From Alphaproteobacteria bacterium (GTDB taxonomy: Bacteria > Pseudomonadota > Alphaproteobacteria > Paracaedibacterales > CAITNM01), in NCBI GenBank assembly GCA_947478955.1, contig CANJXJ010000010.1:1-41344 (forward strand): 41,344 nt of DNA. The letters are read 5' to 3'. Below, in pieces: positions 10,697-19,794 of this stretch. The number at the start of each line of letters is the position of its first letter. Position 1 is the first letter of the stretch. A program made the translations under genes and the position numbers. The notes beneath the pieces were generated by a model. That model was not told where the DNA came from. It did no database searches and worked only from the letters and a program-made list of their open reading frames with translations.

Positions 10697-11306
10697 AACG
10701 AGCCTGGAATTCTTGTAAGGATAGCCTTACCAATGTTTCAAGTGTAATAGGAGGAGCCATTTTTTGGGCCGCTTTTGAAACAGCAGTTTCAGCATCATTT
10801 TTGCTATACCCAAGATTCATTAAAGCAGATATTGCATCATCAATTTCTGTTGAGGCCGGTATATTTGCATTAACATTTTGAGCTGATACACCAAAAACAA
10901 CTGGCAGATCTTTTTTGCCCTTAAGTTCTAATACAATACGGCTGGCAAGTTTCGGCCCGACGCCATCTGCCTTGGAAAGAGCGCTACTTTTCTGATTGAT
11001 AATTGCATCACCAATTTCTGCAGCGGTTAAGCTTGATAAAATGGACAACGCAACCTTAGCGCCAACCCCTTGAACAGATGTGAGAATGCGAAACCAATCA
11101 ACTTCTTGTTCAATCAAAAAACCACATAGGTGTGGCTGTTCATTACGCAATACAGTTTCTGTCCATAATACTAAAGGATCATTTAACCCAGGCAATTGAT
11201 GTAACGTTCTTTTTGAAACCAATACACGATACGCCACACCCATTACGTCAATGAGTACAGCGTCTTCATAAATACGGTCTAAAATGCCGGTTAGTTTAGC
11301 AATCAC
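10689..11306 (-). CDS. ruvA: Holliday junction branch migration protein RuvA
   Basis: The DNA-binding tetramer that holds the Holliday junction and loads RuvB. At 205 residues it is normal length. It starts [12 protein letters not shown]..., carries helix-hairpin-helix segments ([19 protein letters not shown] and [20 protein letters not shown]), and ends with the RuvB-binding domain ([23 protein letters not shown], where LMNLGYS is the family signature). The resolvase gene ruvC, often just upstream in alphaproteobacteria, is not here; a sdhE gene lies there instead. Confidence 0.96.
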   Translation of the reverse strand: MIAKLTGILDRIYEDAVLIDVMGVAYRVLVSKRTLHQLPGLNDPLVLWTETVLRNEQPHLCGFLIEQEVDWFRILTSVQGVGAKVALSILSSLTAAEIGDAIINQKSSALSKADGVGPKLASRIVLELKGKKDLPVVFGVSAQNVNANIPASTEIDDAISALMNLGYSKNDAETAVSKAAQKMAPPITLETLVRLSLQEFQARYG

Positions 11307-11379
11307 AATAGTCTAATTTATTGTCTTTACCGAACTCTACCACAAAAAATAGATAGTTTAGAAATTTTTCCCAAATTAA

Positions 11380-11643
11380 CTATTGCAGAAAGGAAGTTTT
11401 ATTAAGGTCATGAAATTCAGCAATTTTTAAAATGATTGGCTGCAAATGGGTTGGGGTATTTTGTATCGATAAAACCCACTCTTGAATTTCACCATCTGTA
11501 TATTCTAGCAACTCTTTATAGGCTTTAATATCAGCATCTGAACACGCTTCAAGTGCATGTTTGGCAAAAGAAGATAAGATAAAGTCCCCTTCTTTGGTGC
11601 CACGGTAATGACTCTTATATATAAGTTTTTTTAACATACTCAT
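11380..11643 (-). CDS. sdhE: FAD assembly factor SdhE (succinate dehydrogenase assembly)
   Basis: An 87-residue protein of the SdhE/YgfY/Sdh5 family, which helps attach FAD covalently to the flavoprotein subunit of succinate dehydrogenase. The diagnostic motif is RGTKEGDFILSSF near the N-terminus (the conserved RG.KE), followed by a helical bundle with LLEYTDGEIQEWV. The genes for succinate dehydrogenase are not in this window. It shares the strand with ruvA, 73 bases upstream of it. The start is ATG 11643 or ATG 11637, neither with a strong ribosome binding site. Confidence 0.85.
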   Translation of the reverse strand: MSMLKKLIYKSHYRGTKEGDFILSSFAKHALEACSDADIKAYKELLEYTDGEIQEWVLSIQNTPTHLQPIILKIAEFHDLNKTSFLQ

Positions 11644-11745
11644 AAGTGTATACCAATAAATACATTACATTCAAAAAATCTTTTAAGAGTATATGCCCAC
11701 TTCCTTTGCTTGAGCAAAATACATTCTTTATTGTAAATCCAAATA

Positions 11746-11774
11746 TTGACTATGGAGAAAATATTTAGTACTCT
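11746..11774 (+). promoter_or_regulatory. Candidate promoter for the ATP/ADP translocase gene
   Basis: TTGACT (11746-11751) and TACTCT (11769-11774) are 17 bases apart in the 216-base gap before tlc. A transcript starting near 11781 would have a leader of about 118 nt. The -10 box is only a moderate match, so other promoters in this AT-rich gap are possible. Confidence 0.4.
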
Positions 11775-11898
11775 ACTACGTCAACTAAAAACTATTTTGA
11801 GTGGTTTTCACTTAAAATGAAGATAGTATACACAGCTTGAATGCCAAAGGCTTTCGGTAGTGTTTGCTATTTTTAACAACTTTAAGGTAAATAAAGAG

Positions 11899-13443
11899 AT
11901 GAGTAAAACAGATACTACTACGCCAGAGTTTACGGGCTTACGTGCTCGACTTTGGCCAATTCACGCACATGAACTAAAGAAATTTATTCCCCTTGGCATT
12001 ATCATGTTCTGCCTTTTGTTCAACTATACAGTTCTTCGTGACACGAAGGATTCATTGGTAGTTAACTCAGCGGGAGCTGGCGCAATTACATTCTTAAAAT
12101 TGTATTGCGTTACTCCAGCGGCAGTATTGTTTGTGATTTTGTATGCAAAACTCACAAACGTTATGACCCGTGAAAATGTGTTCTATGCTGTTGTTGCGCC
12201 ATTCATCATATTTTTTGGTATTTTTGGATTTATTATTTATCCAAACCTTCATATGCTTCACCCTTCAGTTGAATCAATTCAAGCCCTACATGCTGCTTAT
12301 CCAGCGCTAAGTGGATTCATTGATTTGTACGCATATTGGGCATTTTCTCTGTTCTATGTTCTTTCCGAAATTTGGGGAAGCGCGATGATTGCCCTTATGT
12401 TCTGGCAATTTGCCAACCATGTGGTGCGTCTACGTGAGTCAAAGCGTTTTTATGGTTTATTCGCCGTTATTGGAAATGCTGCGTTAGTGGTTTCAGGTCC
12501 TACAGTTATGTTTTGTTCTGAAAACATTAAGCATATGGTCCCAGCGGGTGTAGATCCTTGGCAGATTACTTTATATCTTCTAATGTCTACGGTTGTTATC
12601 ATGGGATTAATCGCTATGTACACATACCGTTGGATGCACAAAGAAGTATTAACTAACAAGTTGTACTTTAACCCTGAAGAAGATGGTGCCCCAAAGAAAA
12701 AGAAAAAAGAAAAACCAGGTCTTGGGGAAAGCTTCAAAATCATTATTCAGTCTCCTGAACTTGGTTTGATTGCGCTTTTGATCATGGCTTATGGTGTAAC
12801 TATTAACCTAGTTGAAGTTCAATGGAAAAACCAATTAGGCTTATTCTGTTCTGGTGATAAAGGACTTTTCAACTATTACATGGGTATTTTGTCGACCTCA
12901 ACTGGTATCTTCACCATTCTATTTGGACTGTTTGTTGGTTCAAATATCTTGCGTAAAGTAAGTTGGGCTAAAGCTGCGATGATTACTCCTTTGGTAATTT
13001 TGGTTGGTGGCGGAGCATTCTTTTGCTTTATCTTAGCAGAAGGCTTAATGGAACCGTTTTTGCAATTCTTTAACACCCATGCAATTGCTGCGGCAACCGT
13101 TATCGGTTTAGGTATCGTTGTTGTATCAAAAGCTATCAAATACATTTTGTTCGATCCCACAAAGGAAATGGCTTACATTCCATTAGATGATGAGCTAAAG
13201 ACAAAAGGTAAAGCAGCTGTTGACGTTATTGGTGGTCGTGCTGGTAAAGCCGGTGGAGCTTTTGTACAAAACATGTTGTTGATTGCATTTGCAACTAAAG
13301 ACGTTGTGGCAATTGCACCAATTGCATTTGCAGTGTTTGCGATCGTTGCAGTAGCTTGGCTATATGCTGTGAAAGCACTTTCTGTAAAAGTGACTGCAGC
13401 TGTACTCAAGAAAAAGCTAGAAACTGAAGCAAACGCAGTTTAA
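11899..13443 (+). CDS. tlc: ATP/ADP translocase (NTT/Tlc family)
   Basis: An inner-membrane carrier of about 12 membrane segments that exchanges host ATP for bacterial ADP, as in Rickettsia, Chlamydia and other bacteria living in eukaryotic cells. Family phrases include RARLWPIHAHELKKFIPLG, NYTVLRDTKDSLVV, VEVQWKNQL, ILFDPTKEMAYIPLDDELK and TKGKAAVDVIGGRAGKAGGA. A lysine-rich cytoplasmic loop (KKKKKEKPG) divides the halves. I use ATG 11899 (514 residues) because it gives the usual N-terminus; an in-frame GTG at 11860 would add 13 residues. Some NTT proteins carry other nucleotides, so the exact substrate is unproven. It ends at a strong terminator. Confidence 0.94.
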   Translation: MSKTDTTTPEFTGLRARLWPIHAHELKKFIPLGIIMFCLLFNYTVLRDTKDSLVVNSAGAGAITFLKLYCVTPAAVLFVILYAKLTNVMTRENVFYAVVAPFIIFFGIFGFIIYPNLHMLHPSVESIQALHAAYPALSGFIDLYAYWAFSLFYVLSEIWGSAMIALMFWQFANHVVRLRESKRFYGLFAVIGNAALVVSGPTVMFCSENIKHMVPAGVDPWQITLYLLMSTVVIMGLIAMYTYRWMHKEVLTNKLYFNPEEDGAPKKKKKEKPGLGESFKIIIQSPELGLIALLIMAYGVTINLVEVQWKNQLGLFCSGDKGLFNYYMGILSTSTGIFTILFGLFVGSNILRKVSWAKAAMITPLVILVGGGAFFCFILAEGLMEPFLQFFNTHAIAAATVIGLGIVVVSKAIKYILFDPTKEMAYIPLDDELKTKGKAAVDVIGGRAGKAGGAFVQNMLLIAFATKDVVAIAPIAFAVFAIVAVAWLYAVKALSVKVTAAVLKKKLETEANAV

Positions 13444-13477
13444 TAGCTGTTAAAAAACTATTATTAAGCTACTATGA

Positions 13478-13503
13478 GGGGTGCCTAAAGCACCCCTTTT
13501 TTT
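13478..13503 (+). terminator. Rho-independent terminator after tlc
   Basis: GGGGTGC (13478-13484) and GCACCCC (13490-13496) form a perfect 7-bp stem around the loop CTAAA, followed by seven T. The next gene's ATG starts at the very next base (13504), so any read-through transcript for that gene carries this hairpin in its leader. Confidence 0.92.
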
Positions 13504-16461
13504 ATGAAATTAAATTACGAAAACTTATATTCCCAACAGGGGTTAAACGAATTACATGAATGCTTTTTGCAATTTGTAAAAGCAAAAGATTCACATTTCG
13601 ACTTTCCACTCATTGAAACAGCTGAGTACTTGGAAGAATTTTTGTGTGAGCAGTTTGGGTTAAAGCAAGCCTTGGTTGCCGTATACAAGAACATTTCAGA
13701 GCACAGCCTAATTGCCTATGCTAAACGGCAATTTGTGCAGCGCCATGCGTTGAAAGCATTTCCTGAGCCTCAGGATGATTGGCAGCATCTGTACGCATTT
13801 ACCAATGCGGTAGCATTTGCCAATACCGCGTGTGATGCCCTTGAACATTCCAAGCCTATCTTAGATGATTTATCAAAATATGCATCCTGGGCTGTGCTTA
13901 CAACCATGGGAAAACAAAAACATAAACTGGATTCACTATTTAGTTTGCCAGAAAAAATTAACCCGCATTTTGCTTTACGAAATGTTCAAAAAGTAGATGA
14001 TACTTACATTACAACCACTCATAGAAACCGTGAGGGCTTTGGGTTAACAGACCCTGGTTTTTCAAATCCTCAATCAGCTAGCGAAGCACATTACTGCATT
14101 TTGTGTCATAATCAAGGTAAAGACAGTTGCCGTACCGGGTTAGCACAGAAGCCTAAGAAACCCGGATGTCCCTTAGACCTTAAAATCTCCCAAATGCACG
14201 CCCTAAAGCGCAGTGAATTGAACATTGCAGCCCTTGCGGTGATCATGATTGATAACCCCATGGTTGCAGCAACTGGTCACCGTATTTGTAATGATTGTAT
14301 GAAATCATGCATTTTTCAAAAACAAACACCAGTGAACACGCCTGGGGTTGAAACCAATATTTTAAATGCTGTGCTTAGCCTGCCTTATGGATTTGAAATT
14401 TATAGCTTACTTACCCGCTGGAATCCTTTAAATTTTGCCCAAGCATTGCCCGCCATTGAAACGGGTTACCAAGTACTTGTTGTAGGCCTTGGCCCGGCTG
14501 GATTCAGTTTAGCCCATTATCTTGAAAGAGACGGTCATAAGGTTATAGGGATTGATGGAGCTAAGCTTGAACCACTGCCAAAGCAGCTTTTGGAAAAAAA
14601 TCTCATAAAGGATATTAATACGCTGTATGAAAAACTTGATGAACGCATTCTCAGCGGCTTCGGCGGTGTTGCTGAATATGGCATTACGGTTAGGTGGAAC
14701 AAAAATTATTTAAAAATATTACGCCTACTGCTTGAACGCAGAAGCAATATTAAATTTTTTGGATCGACCCGTTATGGTGGTCAGATAAATGAAGGTAATT
14801 ATAAAACACTAGGATTAGATGCGGTCGCATTATGTACAGGAGCGGGAGCTCCGAAGCTGCCCAACATTCCAGGTGCTCTAACTCCCGGTGTGCGCTTAGC
14901 TAGTGACTTTCTAATGGCTCTACAGTTAACAGGCGCTGCTAAAAAAGATTCCCTAGCTAACTTACAAATTCTGGGCCCGATTTTAGTGATCGGTGGGGGA
15001 CTTACAGCAATTGATACAGCAACTGAAGCCAAGGCGTATTACACGGTTCAGGCTAAAAAATTTAAACATCGCTATAACCAACTGTTGGCAGCCTATGGTG
15101 AGGCGGAGCTAAAAAGGTGGTGGACACCTCAAGATCATGTTGATGCAGAGCAGTTGTTGACTGTTGAAGCAACAGACGTACGGATTATTTACCGCGCTGA
15201 TATAACGAATGCACCAAGCTACGCTCTTAATCATGAAGAGGTTGAAAAAGCCTTAGAAGAAGGCATTGTTTTTGAGCATAACCTTGTACCACTACGCATT
15301 GAAAAAGATAATGCAGGTCAGGTTAAAGGTTTATGGGCAATGCGGGGAGATATGCAAGAATTTCTTCCCGCCCGTTGCATTATTATGGCGGTGGGCACCC
15401 AACATGAACCTTTGAATGAGTACCATCCTAGTTTTGGCGATGCAAACCCTACTTATGCAGGTAGTGTAGTAAAGGCCATTGCAAGCGCCAAAAATGGTTA
15501 TAAGGCTATTAGCGATGAATTAAAATCTAATCCGCCTTTACCTAAAGTTAATTTGTTGCCTCTTTTAAAAGCGGAAGTAATCGCAATTTCCAGGCTGTCA
15601 AAAAATCTTGTTCAAGTTGAAATTAAGGCACCGCTTGCAGCTAAGACTTTTGAGCCTGGTCAATTTTACCGTCTTCAAAATTTTGAATCTCATGCACCAA
15701 TCGTTCATGATACGCGTCTATACATGGAAGCATTGGCACTTACACCTGTAAAGGTTGATAAAACAACTGGAATACTTACCTTTGTGATTGTGGAAATAGG
15801 CTGCTCGTCCATGCTGGTGCAATACCTCAAACCAGGTGAAGCCATTAGTTTAATGGGTCCAACAGGAACTCCTACAGATCTGCCTGCTAGCCAAAATGTT
15901 TTACTTGTTGGTGGGGGGCATTTTAATTTAGCCCTTATTCACCAAGCTGAAGCTTTAAAAGAAAGAGGCAATACAGTTCATTGGTTAGCTGGATACCGTT
16001 CAAGTACAGATAGAACGCATGCTAACGATATGGAAGTAACAACGGACAAAATGTGGTGGTATTACACAGAAGCCATTAAAAATGAACATTCTGGCAATAT
16101 TATTGATGGCCTACGTCACTTAAAAAATGAAAATATTTTACAAACAATTGATTGGCTTTTTGTGATGGGCTCAACCCCGATGCAAGAAGCAATTGCCAGG
16201 GAACTTCAATCGTTAAAAAGCATATTAAAACCCACACTCAACACAATTGCTAATATCAATATTCCCATGCAGTGTATGATGCAAGGTATATGTGGGCAAT
16301 GTGTTATAATGAACGAACAAGGCCCCCAGTTTTGCTGCAAAGCACAAGAATGGAGCATTGAATCCATGCCGTTTGAGGCATTGCAAAATCGAAGCAAGCA
16401 AAATAGCTTGCTGGAAAAAATATCACGCCTTTGGCTAAAGCATGTAAGCGAAAACGAATAA
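13504..16461 (+). CDS. Large FAD/Fe-S oxidoreductase (GltD-like core with PyrK/FNR-like C-terminus)
   Basis: A 985-residue multidomain flavoprotein. The middle has N-terminal Cys clusters (CILCHNQGKDSC, RICNDCMKSC) like the Fe-S part of glutamate synthase small subunit, then an FAD site (VLVVGLGPAGFSLAHYL) and an NAD(P) site (ILVIGGGLTAIDTATEA). The C-terminal third resembles the ferredoxin-reductase/PyrK module: FEPGQFYRLQ, LMGPTGTPTDL, and a 2Fe-2S-like cluster CMMQGICGQC...CC. It probably moves electrons between NAD(P)H and an unknown acceptor; the reaction is not identifiable. The start is the only possible ATG (in-frame TAA just upstream) and has no ribosome binding site, lying directly after the tlc terminator. 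Confidence 0.8.
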   Translation: MKLNYENLYSQQGLNELHECFLQFVKAKDSHFDFPLIETAEYLEEFLCEQFGLKQALVAVYKNISEHSLIAYAKRQFVQRHALKAFPEPQDDWQHLYAFTNAVAFANTACDALEHSKPILDDLSKYASWAVLTTMGKQKHKLDSLFSLPEKINPHFALRNVQKVDDTYITTTHRNREGFGLTDPGFSNPQSASEAHYCILCHNQGKDSCRTGLAQKPKKPGCPLDLKISQMHALKRSELNIAALAVIMIDNPMVAATGHRICNDCMKSCIFQKQTPVNTPGVETNILNAVLSLPYGFEIYSLLTRWNPLNFAQALPAIETGYQVLVVGLGPAGFSLAHYLERDGHKVIGIDGAKLEPLPKQLLEKNLIKDINTLYEKLDERILSGFGGVAEYGITVRWNKNYLKILRLLLERRSNIKFFGSTRYGGQINEGNYKTLGLDAVALCTGAGAPKLPNIPGALTPGVRLASDFLMALQLTGAAKKDSLANLQILGPILVIGGGLTAIDTATEAKAYYTVQAKKFKHRYNQLLAAYGEAELKRWWTPQDHVDAEQLLTVEATDVRIIYRADITNAPSYALNHEEVEKALEEGIVFEHNLVPLRIEKDNAGQVKGLWAMRGDMQEFLPARCIIMAVGTQHEPLNEYHPSFGDANPTYAGSVVKAIASAKNGYKAISDELKSNPPLPKVNLLPLLKAEVIAISRLSKNLVQVEIKAPLAAKTFEPGQFYRLQNFESHAPIVHDTRLYMEALALTPVKVDKTTGILTFVIVEIGCSSMLVQYLKPGEAISLMGPTGTPTDLPASQNVLLVGGGHFNLALIHQAEALKERGNTVHWLAGYRSSTDRTHANDMEVTTDKMWWYYTEAIKNEHSGNIIDGLRHLKNENILQTIDWLFVMGSTPMQEAIARELQSLKSILKPTLNTIANINIPMQCMMQGICGQCVIMNEQGPQFCCKAQEWSIESMPFEALQNRSKQNSLLEKISRLWLKHVSENE

Positions 16462-16480
16462 GTTTATACGAGGTATCAAA

Positions 16481-16882
16481 ATGCAAAAACCTTTACCCGC
16501 TACTCTAGGTGAACGATGGTCTGATAAAGTCGCGGAATTTGGCGGCAGCTGGACTTTTATTATCCTTTTTTCAATAATGATGAGTATTTGGATTGGCCTT
16601 AATTCTTGGGCTCTGTTTTTTCAACCATTTGACCCCTACCCTTACATATTTTTAAATTTAGTATTGTCATGCATAGCAGCACTTCAGGCACCCATCATTA
16701 TGATGAGCCAAAATCGCCAAGAAGCAAAAGATAGAATACGCGCAGAGCAAGACTATCAAATTAACCTCAGAGCCGAACATGAAATCCAGCAACTACGTCA
16801 TTGTTTGAAAGAACTTACAATTACTCAGCAAGATCATTTTAATAAGCTTAATGAAGCCATTAACAAGTCTAAAGCACTCTAG
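16481..16882 (+). CDS. DUF1003 family membrane protein
   Basis: A 133-residue protein with the DUF1003 signature: GERWSDKVAEFGGSWTFII, a membrane segment, PFDPYPYIFLNLVLSCIAALQAPIIMMSQNR, then a charged cytoplasmic helix (RAEQDYQINLRAEHEIQQL). It has two membrane spans. The family's function is unknown. ATG 16481 follows a GAGG ribosome binding site and lies 19 bases after the large oxidoreductase, so the two may be co-transcribed. Its TAG stop overlaps the TAG stop of the convergent potI within a CTAG. Confidence 0.9.
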   Translation: MQKPLPATLGERWSDKVAEFGGSWTFIILFSIMMSIWIGLNSWALFFQPFDPYPYIFLNLVLSCIAALQAPIIMMSQNRQEAKDRIRAEQDYQINLRAEHEIQQLRHCLKELTITQQDHFNKLNEAINKSKAL

Positions 16883-17682
16883 TGCATCGATGCCTTGCGG
16901 TGCATAATAAGGCCACTAATCAAAATACCAATGCTGACAATCCCCACAATAATTGTAGCCAGGGCATTCAGTTCCGGAGTGATTCCCGTTTTAACGCTAG
17001 AAAAAACTAATATGGGTAAGGTTGTCGCACCAGGCCCTGCTAGAAAGCTAGCAATGACGACATCATCCAAAGACAGGGCAAAAGCCAATAACCAACCGGC
17101 TAACAAGGATGGAAAAATTAGCGGAAGAGTTATTTTAAATAAAACAGTGGTGGGTTTTGCACCCAGATCCATAGCTGCTTCTTCTAATGATGTATCAAAA
17201 TCAATAAGCCGAGCTTGAATAACAAGGTACACATAAGACATAGTAAGGGTTATATGGGCAATGATAATTGTTAACATGCCTCGCTCAGACGGCCATCCAA
17301 TGGAACGCTCTAAAGTTACAAACATGAGCAAAAGAGCTAGGCCTGTGATAACTTCGGGCATTACGAGTGGCGCAGATATTAATCCACTAAATAACGTTTT
17401 GCCGCGAAAACGCTTAAACCGCACCATAATAATCGCCGCCATCGTCCCAAACGCCACAGCCATGGTGGCAACAATTGCAGCAATTTCAAAGCTGTTTAAC
17501 ACCGCGTGAATTAAAGCATCATCTTCAAATAATTTGGTATACCAACGGGTAGAAAAACCGGACCATACTCCTATAATCCTGGAATCATTAAAGGAATAAA
17601 CCATTAAGTACAAAATTGGTATGTATAAAAAACCATACCCAAAAATAAGCGCCCCTAAGTTAAATTTTGAAAACCTAATCAT
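16879..17682 (-). CDS. potI: Spermidine/putrescine ABC transporter permease PotI/PotC
   Basis: One of the two membrane permeases of a polyamine importer; 267 residues with about six membrane segments. It carries the BPD permease loop that docks with the ATPase (EEAAMDLGAKPTTVLFKITLPLIFPSLLAG). The phrase SLDDVVIASFLAGPGATTLP is typical of PotI/PotC, as is MVYSFNDS near the start. The ATG overlaps the potH stop by 4 bases. It is the last gene of the potFGHI run and is convergent with the DUF1003 gene. Confidence 0.93.
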   Translation of the reverse strand: MIRFSKFNLGALIFGYGFLYIPILYLMVYSFNDSRIIGVWSGFSTRWYTKLFEDDALIHAVLNSFEIAAIVATMAVAFGTMAAIIMVRFKRFRGKTLFSGLISAPLVMPEVITGLALLLMFVTLERSIGWPSERGMLTIIIAHITLTMSYVYLVIQARLIDFDTSLEEAAMDLGAKPTTVLFKITLPLIFPSLLAGWLLAFALSLDDVVIASFLAGPGATTLPILVFSSVKTGITPELNALATIIVGIVSIGILISGLIMHRKASMH

Positions 17683-18635
17683 ATGTGTGCTGCTTTCTCA
17701 GTTGCTTCTAACTGGCGATTTTTCAATATCATGATTGGCACAACAAATAATAGCACCATAAGAACTGCCACCGCACTTGCTAATGGCCAATTTCTGTTGT
17801 TAAAGAATTCCCACCAAAGCACGCGCCCAATAGTTACGGTTTCAGGACCACCAAGAATTTCTGGAATAACAAACTCGCCTATTGAGGGAAGAAATACAAG
17901 GATAATACCTGCAATGATTCCTTGCTTTGATAATGGCACTGTGATGCTCCAAAAAGCTCTCCACGGAGGGCATCCTAAGTCATGAGCTGCTTCGATAAAG
18001 TCATCATTTATTTTTATTAAGGAGGCATAAATTGGAAAAACCATAAACGGTAAATAGCAGTATATAATACCTAAACAAACTGCGGCATCGTTATCAAGTA
18101 GCTGCAATGGATCACTGATTATATGCAGTTTTAAAAGAATACTGTTAACAAGCCCCTTACTACTTAGCATTGCCATCCACGCATATACCCTAATAAGAAA
18201 TGATGTCCAGAAGGGCAAAGCAATCATTAGCAATAGCGGCATTCGAAGTGAAGATCTAACCCTTGAAATGCTGTAAGCAATCATGTAACCAATAATCAAG
18301 CAACCGACTGTTGAAAATAGGGCTATTCTTAAGGAACTAAACACCGCATGAATATAAAAATTATCTGTAAAAACTATCCAGTAGCTTTCAAAATGTAGTC
18401 TAATTTTTAAAAGCAGATCTGGGGTCCATTCCACAATATTTCGAAATGGTGGTATGCCTACTTGAAGTTCAGAAAAACTGATTTTGAAAATTATTAAAAA
18501 TGGAAAAAGAAAAAATAGCGCAAGCCAAGCATAAGGAATTGAAATCACAAGCCACTTATCGCGTAACTTTTTTCCTATATCGCGAAGCTCTCCCCAAAGG
18601 AAATCCCAAAAATGTTCGAGTAGTTGAACAATCAT
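17679..18635 (-). CDS. potH: Spermidine/putrescine ABC transporter permease PotH/PotB
   Basis: The second permease of the polyamine importer; 318 residues and about six membrane segments. The ATPase-coupling loop is EAAHDLGCPPWRAFWSITVPLSKQGI. Other family phrases are LPFWTSFLIRVYAW and PSIGEFVIPEILGGP. A roughly 30-residue N-terminal extension precedes the first membrane segment. Both ends overlap their neighbours by 4 bases (potG upstream, potI downstream), typical of a translationally coupled ABC operon. Confidence 0.94.
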   Translation of the reverse strand: MIVQLLEHFWDFLWGELRDIGKKLRDKWLVISIPYAWLALFFLFPFLIIFKISFSELQVGIPPFRNIVEWTPDLLLKIRLHFESYWIVFTDNFYIHAVFSSLRIALFSTVGCLIIGYMIAYSISRVRSSLRMPLLLMIALPFWTSFLIRVYAWMAMLSSKGLVNSILLKLHIISDPLQLLDNDAAVCLGIIYCYLPFMVFPIYASLIKINDDFIEAAHDLGCPPWRAFWSITVPLSKQGIIAGIILVFLPSIGEFVIPEILGGPETVTIGRVLWWEFFNNRNWPLASAVAVLMVLLFVVPIMILKNRQLEATEKAAHI

Positions 18636-19783
18636 ACGCTTAAAACGACTCCATTTTCAGGCCTCCAAAAAAGATAAACCTCATCGTCCCATTTTACGTC
18701 ACGCTCAGATAAACGTAGCAAATTGGGTAGGGATGCCTGAATTATTTTCCCCGATTCCAACTGCACGTGGTAAATACTTATATCGCCAAGATAGCCAATT
18801 TCGCGCACGATTCCCTTTGTGCAGTTTCTTCCCAAATGTGGGTTGGGCGTTGTTGATATCATGACTTTTTCTGGGCGAAGGGCCACTGTAACATTGGCCC
18901 CCACAGGCATAGATGCAGAATGGGTCACATATAATTCGCACCCTGCTTCTGATGATTCAATTACGACATGGTCAGGCTCATCTTCAATAACAACGCCTTC
19001 AAACATATTCATAGAACCAATAAATTCTGCCACAAACCTTGAATGGGGAAATTCATAAATCTCATGGGGTTTTCCAATTTGCCTAATTTGCCCTTCATCC
19101 ATTACGCCAATGCGGCTAGACATAGTCATGGCTTCTTCTTGGTCATGGGTTACCACAACGAAGGTGATTCCCACACGTTCTTGAATGTTGACCAATTCAA
19201 ACTGAGTTTTTTCACGAAGCTTTTTATCCAAAGCCCCCAAAGGCTCATCAAGCAGCAAGAGTTTTGGTCGTTTAGCAAGGCTACGCGCCAGCGCAACACG
19301 CTGTTGTTGCCCACCTGAAAGTTGTCCCGGTTTTCGGTCACGATATTTACGAAGTTGTACCAAATCGAGAACTTCATCTACACGCTCAGTAATTTGATTC
19401 TTTGAAAGTCGTTCTTGCTTTAAGCCAAAGCTGATGTTGTCTTGAACGGTCATATGCGGGAATAATGCATAAGATTGAAACATCATGCTCACAGGGCGTT
19501 TGTAGGGCGGAAGATCAGTAATATCTAAATCATCAATAACAATTCGTCCACTTGATGGTTTTTCAAGGCCAGCTAAGATACGAAGTAAAGTTGATTTGCC
19601 ACAGCCAGACCCACCAAGCAGTGCAAACAGCTCTCCTCGATAAATTGATAAAGATAAGTTTTTAACAGCAACCGTTGCCCCAAAATTTTTATTTATATTT
19701 TCAATTAAAACGTAGGGCTTAACTTTTGGATCTTGCCAGGGCTCTAGGTTTTTTAAAAATTCTCTGTTTCCAGCATTTGACAT
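18632..19783 (-). CDS. potG: Polyamine ABC transporter ATP-binding protein
   Basis: The ATPase of the polyamine importer, 383 residues. Walker A GGSGCGKS lies at 57-64, followed by the Q-loop ([12 protein letters not shown]), the ABC signature [14 protein letters not shown], Walker [13 protein letters not shown] and the switch His in VVTHDQEEA. The C-terminal TOBE-type domain ([14 protein letters not shown] ... [13 protein letters not shown]) is typical of PotA/PotG. It lies 11 bases downstream of potF and overlaps potH by 4 bases. Confidence 0.95.
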   Translation of the reverse strand: MSNAGNREFLKNLEPWQDPKVKPYVLIENINKNFGATVAVKNLSLSIYRGELFALLGGSGCGKSTLLRILAGLEKPSSGRIVIDDLDITDLPPYKRPVSMMFQSYALFPHMTVQDNISFGLKQERLSKNQITERVDEVLDLVQLRKYRDRKPGQLSGGQQQRVALARSLAKRPKLLLLDEPLGALDKKLREKTQFELVNIQERVGITFVVVTHDQEEAMTMSSRIGVMDEGQIRQIGKPHEIYEFPHSRFVAEFIGSMNMFEGVVIEDEPDHVVIESSEAGCELYVTHSASMPVGANVTVALRPEKVMISTTPNPHLGRNCTKGIVREIGYLGDISIYHVQLESGKIIQASLPNLLRLSERDVKWDDEVYLFWRPENGVVLSV

Positions 19784-19794
19784 GTCATTTTTCC

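Noticed and set aside
11860-11898. GTG 11860 as the start of tlc
   Set aside because: The extra 13 residues do not resemble Tlc N-termini and no ribosome binding site precedes the GTG; ATG 11899 fits better.
12450-13409. Several minus-strand open frames of 78-97 codons within tlc
   Set aside because: They are shadows of the strongly supported tlc gene on the plus strand.
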